Below, one piece after another: positions 61,101-64,000 of a DNA stretch of 64,000 nt. Below the pieces are notes generated by a model that ran no database searches, had not been told where the DNA came from, and was given only the letters and a program-made list of their open reading frames with translations. Every line of letters begins with the position of its first letter. Positions within the stretch are counted from its first letter, which is position 1. Position numbers and translations under genes: made by a program. The DNA is from Ophthalmolycus amberensis (lineage: Eukaryota; Chordata; Actinopteri; Perciformes; Zoarcidae), in NCBI GenBank assembly GCA_024529925.1, contig JAFEUB010000729.1, forward strand, positions 77,001-141,000, given 5' to 3'.

Positions 61101-62258
61101 ATGATGTGCAGACATTTATGGTTCCTAGAGGCTGAAGTCTTATGACTGTGGTGACCTCCATTGTTGTTTTGATTCTTTTTTTTTATCCCTCTATGGAATG
61201 ACGTTAGCTAATTATCTAGTTGTATAATTAGGCAGCTGTTGGTAATTTTTTATCAATTTGTCTGATTAAATTGTGAAACAGAAGCGCAGTATTTTTGAGA
61301 ATAGTTGTGGATATTCAGTGATAATCTTTGCTTTTGCTGGGTTGTTTGTTTACGCTTATTGTCTCGCTAAAATATCCAAAGTTTGAACCTTTTGTTTCTG
61401 CAAACAGGGTTAAAAAACTTTGACTTTCTGTGGATGCAATGTGATTTTTAGTCATTAGACTCTCAAAACTGATGAACCAGAGCATTTTGTGTTTGTTACA
61501 TACGAGTTCTGTCTCCGGCTGTGTAGGATCACCACGACATGCTGCTGGAGATCGAGAGAGACAAGGCCATCACAGACAAGGTCGTCCTCATCCAGAAGGT
61601 GGTCCGAGGGTTCAAGGACAGGTAGGCCTTACAAATCCAGTCTGGTGAACTTTTTGGATGAAACTGTAATTTGAGCCGGTCTTGCGTGTCACTCTTTAAA
61701 ACCCCCGATCAGATGAATGCAGTTTTTAGTTTTTTTGGTGATGAAATATTTTGTCATGTAAGGATTCAAACAAAAGTGGTATCTGATTTTTCATTTCCTG
61801 TCATCAGATCCAACTTCCTGAAGATGAGGAAGTCGGCTGTGTGGATCCAGAAGACGTGGAGAGGGTACCAGTGTCGGAAGAACTATGGAGCTGTGAGGAC
61901 TCACACACATCAATTCAGCATGATTGTGATCTATGATGCAGCTCAGCTCGAGTAATTCATTATTATCAGAAAAGGTTGAAAAACAAATCTTTCTTCTTCA
62001 TCTTCTTCTTCGTTTTTGTTCCTGTGCCCCCCCCTTCAGATGCGAGCGGGCTTCTCTCGCCTCCAGGCTCTGGTCCGCTCCAGGAAGCTGTGTGCGTCGT
62101 ACAACGTAGCGCGTCAGCGAATCACGGGCCTCCAGGGCCGCTGTCGGGGCTTCTTGGTGCGCCGGGCGTTCAGACACCGACTGTGGGCCGTCATCACCGT
62201 CCAGGCCTACACCAGAGGCATGATCGCTCGCCGGCTGTACAAGAGGCTGAAGGGAGAG
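30955..62258 (+). CDS. myo7a: myosin VIIa, motor and IQ region (partial, 3' end beyond window)
   Basis: Myosin VIIa is an actin motor of hair-cell stereocilia, photoreceptors and retinal pigment epithelium. Twenty-one coding exons sum to 2586 nt, 862 residues, with every phase consistent: 30955-30972, 43044-43157, 43380-43532, 45964-46148, 46843-46964, 48032-48174, 48849-48962, 49368-49436, 49594-49678, 50111-50187, 50998-51117, 51551-51693, 52275-52485, 53763-53898, 54196-54302, 55312-55449, 57366-57524, 58752-58844, 61527-61621, 61808-61892, 62040-62258. The SH3-like N-terminus is followed by the P-loop GESGAGKT (46844-46867), switch I NDNSSRFGK (48058-48084), switch II DIFGFE (51659-51676), FVRCIKPNE, the converter and five IQ motifs. 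Similarity to human MYO7A clearly exceeds that to MYO7B. No stop or frameshift was seen. The next exon (human YLWRLEAEK) is outside. Co-linear with capn5, as in other vertebrates. Confidence 0.97.
31297..31360. repeat. (CA)n microsatellite
   Basis: About 32 CA units with one CG interruption, in the myo7a intron. Confidence 0.95.
31498..31532. repeat. (GAA)n trinucleotide tract
   Basis: About eleven AAG/GAA units in the myo7a intron. The polypurine strand is the sense strand of the gene. Confidence 0.9.
32318..32445. repeat. dispersed repeat ('GTTTTGTTGCCTAAA' family), copy 3
   Basis: Contains ACCCAAACTACGATCTTTTC and GACGGAAGTTTATTTTGG, in common with copies near 27300 and 29200. Confidence 0.6.
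33471..33680 (+). repeat. SINE-like dispersed repeat with pol III boxes
   Basis: A TGGTGTAGTGG (box A-like) and GGTTTGATACC (box B-like) pair precede the fish repeat segment TGTGTGGAGTATGCACGTTC and TCCTCCCACAGTCCAC. The arrangement suggests a tRNA-like head on a common repeat; degenerate. Confidence 0.55.
34195..34380. repeat. intronic duplicated segment, copy A
   Basis: Aligned with 34925-35150: shared GAAGACCTCT / AAAGACCTCT, GTCTGCAGTCAGTGT, CACTTGTACTGAA, ACAAAGCTGC and GACTGAGCTGAAATGA in the same order. Includes CCAGCAGAGGGCAG, a CTCF-like core, at 34216-34229. Confidence 0.7.
34925..35150. repeat. intronic duplicated segment, copy B
   Basis: Diverged copy of 34195-34380. It lost the CTCF-like core (CCGGCAGACCC instead) and gained a roughly 30-base insertion near 35005. 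Confidence 0.65.
36180..36245 (-). repeat. tRNA-derived SINE remnant
   Basis: On the minus strand, GGTTAAGACGCCGACCGTGA and AGTTCAAGTCC resemble a tRNA half with a box B. Nothing intact; likely a decayed SINE head. Confidence 0.35.
37185..37320 (-). repeat. LINE 3'-tail-like repeat
   Basis: AAGGCAATTTAATTCATATAG and CAATTTAAATCACTTTACAT match, in reverse, the 3' ends of fish L2/Rex-type LINEs. Confidence 0.45.
39931..40107 (+). CDS. myo7a: candidate alternative N-terminal exon of myo7a
   Basis: Open frame between myo7a exons 2 and 3. A plausible acceptor (atttttttcacgtcag) ends at 39930 and a donor CCG|gtacgc follows 40107. The length is 177 bases, and both ends are in phase 0 with the flanking exons, so it fits either as a cassette exon or as an alternative first exon from ATG 40003 (A at -3). 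From that ATG it reads MYKRREYVELYEKDLAKWAL and ends STLMP before GDYVW. Codon third positions are coding-like (AAG, CTG, GTC, AAC). Not part of canonical MYO7A. I cannot check whether it is conserved or already described. Confidence 0.5.
40124..40180. repeat. (GT)n microsatellite
   Basis: Starts about 15 bases after the candidate alternative exon's donor. A second (GT)n(GA)n tract follows at about 40297-40347. Confidence 0.95.
40181..43043. other. myo7a intron
   Basis: Besides the minisatellite and a G17-like run at about 42231-42247, no recognisable element or gene. Confidence 0.6.
41028..41155. repeat. minisatellite of TTTTTACTTCACTAC / ATTTACTTCACTAC units
   Basis: About nine head-to-tail copies of a 14-15-base unit in the myo7a intron. 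Confidence 0.93.
43044..43157 (+). CDS. myo7a: myo7a exon 3
   Basis: Encodes GDYVWLDLKTGREFEVPVG through DDEGN, the N-terminal SH3-like fold. The mammalian short-isoform Met after VW is Leu here. Confidence 0.97.
43380..43532 (+). CDS. myo7a: myo7a exon 4
   Basis: Encodes EHWISPQNATNIKPMHPTS, then GVEDMIRLGDLNEAGILRN and ends KLIY|gtgagt. Acceptor ccccctag. Confidence 0.98.
43593..43623 (+). pseudogene. partial duplicate of myo7a exon 4 end
   Basis: 31 bases repeating the exon 4 end AACCTGCTCATCAG... with about four mismatches, 60 bases after the exon. Lacks its own acceptor, so likely a relic. Confidence 0.65.
44200..44335 (+). repeat. LINE 3'-tail-like repeat with (ATTC)n
   Basis: TTAAGCACTTTGTGATACTA and AAAGCGCGATATAAATAAAA resemble fish L2-type 3' ends, followed by five ATTC units. 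Confidence 0.55.
44447..44464 (+). CDS. myo7a: candidate 18-nt microexon of myo7a motor
   Basis: ACAAACTGTGGTGGCAGG lies between a long pyrimidine tract ending cctctgaag and a perfect donor AGG|gtaagt. It would add TNCGGR in phase 0 between LIY (exon 4) and TYTG (exon 5). Splice strength is good; no expression evidence. Confidence 0.4.
45964..46148 (+). CDS. myo7a: myo7a exon 5
   Basis: TYTGSILVAVNPYQVLPIY ... KKIGEMPPHIFAIADNCYF, ending CIIS split as AG|gtagga. Confidence 0.98.
46230..46330. repeat. dispersed repeat ('AAATATCTC..CAAC.ATTGGATGG')
   Basis: Shares GAAATATCTC and TATTGGATGGAT with 61065-61160, and ATCTCAACAACCATTGG with about 39235-39270. Confidence 0.6.
46780..46827. repeat. 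(GT)n tract at the exon 6 acceptor
   Basis: About 22 GT units end some 15 bases before the P-loop exon; the polypyrimidine tract is almost absent. Confidence 0.95.
46843..46964 (+). CDS. myo7a: myo7a exon 6 (P-loop)
   Basis: [20 protein letters not shown] then HSWIEQQVLEANPILE. The ATP-binding Lys is at 46862-46864. Donor GAAG|gtggga. Confidence 0.98.
47364..47795. repeat. dispersed repeat, copy 2 (CTCF-like motif)
   Basis: Copy of 25573-26060 with small deletions. CTCF-like core CCAGCAGGGGGCGAC at 47380-47394 is preserved. Confidence 0.8.
48032..48174 (+). CDS. myo7a: myo7a exon 7 (switch I)
   Basis: AFGNAKTIRNDNSSRFGKY then [20 protein letters not shown]. Donor CAG|gtacgg. Confidence 0.98.
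48175..48848. other. myo7a intron 7
   Basis: AT-rich. Contains ATGCTAACATTAGCATGCTAA repeats near 48330, also seen near 38000. Confidence 0.5.
48849..48962 (+). CDS. myo7a: myo7a exon 8
   Basis: ARDERNYHVFYCMLKGMTAE ... DYTYLTM|gtgagt. Confidence 0.97.
49368..49436 (+). CDS. myo7a: myo7a exon 9
   Basis: GNCIVCDGRDDMKEYSNIRS, AMK|gtactt. 69 bases, phase 0. Confidence 0.97.
49594..49678 (+). CDS. myo7a: myo7a exon 10
   Basis: VLMFTDKENWEITKLLAAIL, HMGNLRYE. Phase-1 donor. Confidence 0.97.
50111..50187 (+). CDS. myo7a: myo7a exon 11
   Basis: ARTYDNLDACEVVRSPHLTT, AATLLE|gtgaca. A (CA)n tract follows at 50195-50234. Confidence 0.96.
50998..51117 (+). CDS. myo7a: myo7a exon 12
   Basis: VDGKDLMNCLTSRTLITRGE, then TVSTPLSMEQALDVRDAFVK|gtgaaa. 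Confidence 0.98.
51551..51693 (+). CDS. myo7a: myo7a exon 13 (switch II)
   Basis: GIYGRLFVWIVEKINAAIYK, then SIGLLDIFGFENFTVN. The acceptor directly follows a (GT)n tract. Confidence 0.98.
52275..52485 (+). CDS. myo7a: myo7a exon 14 (relay region)
   Basis: SFEQLCINFANENLQQFFVR, then HVFKLEQEEYNLENINW and SLIDEESRFPK|gtacgc. Confidence 0.98.
52690..52990. repeat. dispersed teleost repeat ('AACATGGCGGA' type)
   Basis: ACATGGCGGAGGACTCAGTG, TGCTCCCTATGTAGATGTG, and CACTGGCCCTTTAAG in this order are typical of a very common non-autonomous fish repeat. Confidence 0.6.
53191..53230. repeat. 40-bp near-perfect palindrome
   Basis: Left arm 53191-53209 (begins TTTACATGATTCACC), two-base centre CT, right arm 53212-53230 exact reverse complement. 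In myo7a intron 14. Confidence 0.98.
53500..53665. repeat. dispersed repeat shared with 35690-35815
   Basis: GTTAGACACTAGCTGGTGA, GCATTTAGC, AGAGACC and ACAGCTAAAAG-type blocks occur in the same order at about 35690-35815. Confidence 0.6.
53763..53898 (+). CDS. myo7a: myo7a exon 15
   Basis: GTDTTMLNKLNHQHKLNTYY, then PKNNHETQFGIQHFAGVVYY. Donor AGAG|gtcaga. Confidence 0.98.
54196..54302 (+). CDS. myo7a: myo7a exon 16
   Basis: GFLEKNRDTLYGDIIQLVHS, then SKNKFIKQIFQADVAM|gtaacg. Flanked by (GT)n before and (CA)n after. Confidence 0.98.
55312..55449 (+). CDS. myo7a: myo7a exon 17
   Basis: [20 protein letters not shown], then CQPFFVRCIKPNEYKKSM|gtgagt. The acceptor gtttag follows a (GT)n tract. 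Confidence 0.97.
55450..57365. other. myo7a intron 17
   Basis: AT-rich. About 56880-57000 is a copy of the repeat at 10860-10975 (shared TGTGTGAGAGTTTGTA and CCCCCATTTACTTCAA). No gene. Confidence 0.55.
57366..57524 (+). CDS. myo7a: myo7a exon 18 (converter)
   Basis: LFDRELCVRQLRYSGMMETI, then RRAGYPIRYTFVEFVDRYRV and KPAYKQ|gtagag. Confidence 0.98.
57907..57951. repeat. (GT)n microsatellite
   Basis: About 22 GT units. A second tract of similar size at 58107-58148. Confidence 0.95.
58752..58844 (+). CDS. myo7a: myo7a exon 19
   Basis: EDLRGTCQRIAEAVLGRDDD, then WKMGKTKIFLK|gtacga. Confidence 0.97.
59050..59416 (-). mobile_element. internally deleted Tc1/mariner relative of the 16328 element
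   Basis: The reverse complement reads GTGGGGGATATTTTCTTGG and, near 59360-59416, an end segment like the left part of the 16328 element (GGCAGCAACTCAATGC, GCCAATCATGTGG in degraded form). It is a shortened, decayed copy in inverse orientation. Confidence 0.6.
59417..61526. other. myo7a intron 19
   Basis: Contains (GT)n at 59937-59962 and the dispersed repeat at about 61065-61160. The 176-codon open frame at 60574-61104 shows no family features. Confidence 0.55.
61527..61621 (+). CDS. myo7a: myo7a exon 20 (IQ1)
   Basis: DHHDMLLEIERDKAITDKVV, then LIQKVVRGFKDR, the first IQ motif. Donor AG|gtaggc. Confidence 0.98.
61808..61892 (+). CDS. myo7a: myo7a exon 21 (IQ2)
   Basis: SNFLKMRKSAVWIQKTWRGY, then QCRKNYGA|gtgagg. 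Second IQ motif. Confidence 0.97.
62040..62258 (+). CDS. myo7a: myo7a exon 22 (IQ3-IQ5)
   Basis: MRAGFSRLQALVRSRKL (IQ3), ITGLQGRCRGFLVRRAF (IQ4), AVITVQAYTRGMIARRL (IQ5), ending KGE|gtaaaa. Last exon in the window. Confidence 0.98.
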
Positions 62259-62601
62259 GTAAAAGCACACACATGCACAGTAGTGGATTTGGGTCAAGCA
62301 TGCAGTTTGTGCAGAAATCCAAGTGAAAGCAAGCGCTATCTGAGTGCGGGGACAGGATTTTAAAATTTCAAGTGGAATCAATAAGTCGTGCTCTCAGATT
62401 GAAAGGACACACTCTTGAATAAAGCTAGGAGAGCTTCAGTGCACGTGTTGTTCCTCTCTCTCCTCTGCTGTGTGCAGAGAGAGGGCACATGGGCCAGCAG
62501 GATGTAGCAGGATGTAGCGTGCGTTTCGTCTGCTTTCATTCAAAACCCGGCACCTTCCTGCAGGGTTGTGCCGAGGTGTGAGTGTGTTTATTTGTGCTTG
62601 A

Positions 62602-63930
62602 GACCATGTCCATACTACTCCGTGTCTAGATGGATGCAGAGTTGTCAAATAGAAACGATCTCCGTCCACACGGGAGTTTCAGCATTATTCTCAAGTTGAT
62701 CTGCATCCACACGGCAGCCTTCGAAGGCGGACAGCACGTGACCATTAACGTACACTGGGCATGCGCGTGATGGTGTAAACAGGAAGCGGATTGCTTGCTT
62801 AGTTAAAAAAAATACGACAGAGTAATAAAGTAGTCTTTAATAATGAAAGGTTGTATTTGATACTTAAGATCTTCCTCTAAAATCTTCCTCTATAAACTCA
62901 AACAGACACAGTTCGTGGAAAGTTTTATTTTTCAGACGTAGTTACAGCGCTGCGGGTCTGTCTGTCTCTATATATATATATCTCTCTCTCTCTCTCTCTC
63001 TCTCACATCAACTTTACTTTAAAATCAACACTTACACGTAAACGTTTACTCGATTATGGTCCATAAATGTGGTCAACACACGTCGATCACTCGCTTCCTC
63101 TGTGTTGTTGCCGTGGGGGCTGATGAATGTAACGTTAGCTCCATTGGGGTATTCCTTCATGAGATACGGCATCAGGGGATAAGCTGGGTCACCCAGCAGA
63201 AAAACAGGGACATCATCTTCGCCCTCTATCAATTCTTTAGGGCATTTGCTCCATCTTTTAGGGCACAACATCATGCAACAGGTCCGACTCGCTAGCTTCT
63301 AAGCTAATTTTAACATTACCGCCAATGGGGAAATGCTAACCGCGATAAGCATTAGCGAATATAATATATCTTCGTAAATCTTTTCATGCTTCATAAAGAA
63401 ATACTTACAGACTAAGGTCTCTCAAGGCTACCAAACGGCTGATAGCGTCTCTGGACTCGGGAATTGTCGCTCATCGCTCGAAGAATAGCTCGCCTCCTCC
63501 GCCTGTAGGCAGTAGCAGCATTGTAAAATGACGCATTTAACTCCACAATAGCTGCTAGTACAGACAACACAGCAAGCAAGGCTTGCCATTCGTTATCCAT
63601 GTTGAAATGAATCGCTGCTGGTCGCCCGGCTGTTTGTTTTCTTCCGGGTACGGGTCACGTGATAGTGAGTGTGACGAATCAGGGACGGAGACGTCATGGC
63701 TGGTAATAACCAATCCAGTAGCGAGCACGGGTGTGGGCTCATTTTTGCTAACAGACATCCGTATCCGACGTCTACACTCAACCAAAACCCCGGAGTTTTC
63801 AAATACCTCCAACCTCGGCGGAGTTTTCAGGCTCCTCCGTTTAGGGTGCTCCAAAACTCCGGCATAGTGTGGCTGCTCAGTGTAAACGTAGCAAAGATGG
63901 AGTAAAACTGGAGTAGTGTGGACTAGGCCT
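62602..63930 (-). mobile_element. decayed PIF/Harbinger element
   Basis: Ends match as inverted repeats (left GACCATGTCCATACTACTCC; right, reversed, GGCCTAGTCCACACTACTCC; 16 of 20). Minus-strand remnants are in the right order: an N-terminal piece at 63600-63412 (AATAYRRRRRAILRAMSD) and a DDE_Tnp_4 piece at 63274-63032 containing VFLLGDPAYPLMPYLMKEYP. Most of the transposase is deleted. It lies in a myo7a intron, antisense to it. Confidence 0.75.
62940..63003. repeat. (TA)n(CT)n tract within the Harbinger remnant
   Basis: Short TA run followed by about 14 CT units. Confidence 0.9.
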
Positions 63931-64000
63931 TAGAAACGAAACCTCTGTGAAACGTAAAATAAAAAAACTTGTGATTCTTCTGATTCACTGCTTTGTTCGT

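Noticed and set aside
60574..61104. 176-codon open frame in myo7a intron 19
   Set aside because: No recognisable domain, no splice or promoter context, and an overlapping frame of similar length.

Overview
The window is vertebrate nuclear DNA, almost certainly from a bony fish. Genes are split into short GT-AG exons. Long (GT)n tracts and fish-type dispersed repeats fill the introns. The gene order capn5 / omp (nested, antisense) / myo7a is the conserved vertebrate block known from human 11q13.5. Whether these are the 'a' or 'b' teleost duplicates cannot be decided without a tree.

Layout. Positions 1-14729 hold the 3' two thirds of calpain-5 (capn5, + strand): ten coding exons from 7260 to the stop at 14727-14729. 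Exons carrying the start codon and the catalytic Cys are not visible and should lie before base 1. An intron of capn5 contains olfactory marker protein (omp, - strand, 5276-3509) in two exons, and an upstream non-autonomous hAT-like transposon (1676-2859). Positions 14730-30900 are the capn5 3' UTR and intergenic DNA. They hold a decayed Tc1/mariner element with DD36E spacing, a decayed zinc-ribbon-like repeat gene, a full U1 snRNA, a decayed U1 copy, a full U2 snRNA (all - strand) and a broken DUF4806-type fragment. From 30955 to the window end runs myosin VIIa (myo7a, + strand): 21 coding exons, 862 residues, covering the whole motor domain and all five IQ motifs. The tail (coiled/SAH, MyTH4-FERM, SH3) continues beyond base 64000. 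A decayed PIF/Harbinger element fills the last 1.3 kb.

Function. myo7a encodes the actin motor of hair-cell stereocilia and retinal cells. capn5 encodes a non-classical, C2-domain calpain. omp encodes the abundant cytosolic protein of mature olfactory neurons.

Main points for a second look: (1) a +1 frameshift in the first visible capn5 exon (7295-7302); (2) an in-frame candidate alternative N-terminal exon of myo7a (39931/40003-40107), with loss of the internal Met used for the mammalian short isoform; (3) an 18-base in-frame candidate microexon inside the myo7a motor (44447-44464); (4) an intron in omp; (5) a ZNF143/Staf-like palindrome at the distal-element distance upstream of the divergent U1 gene; (6) a 40-bp near-perfect palindrome in a myo7a intron.
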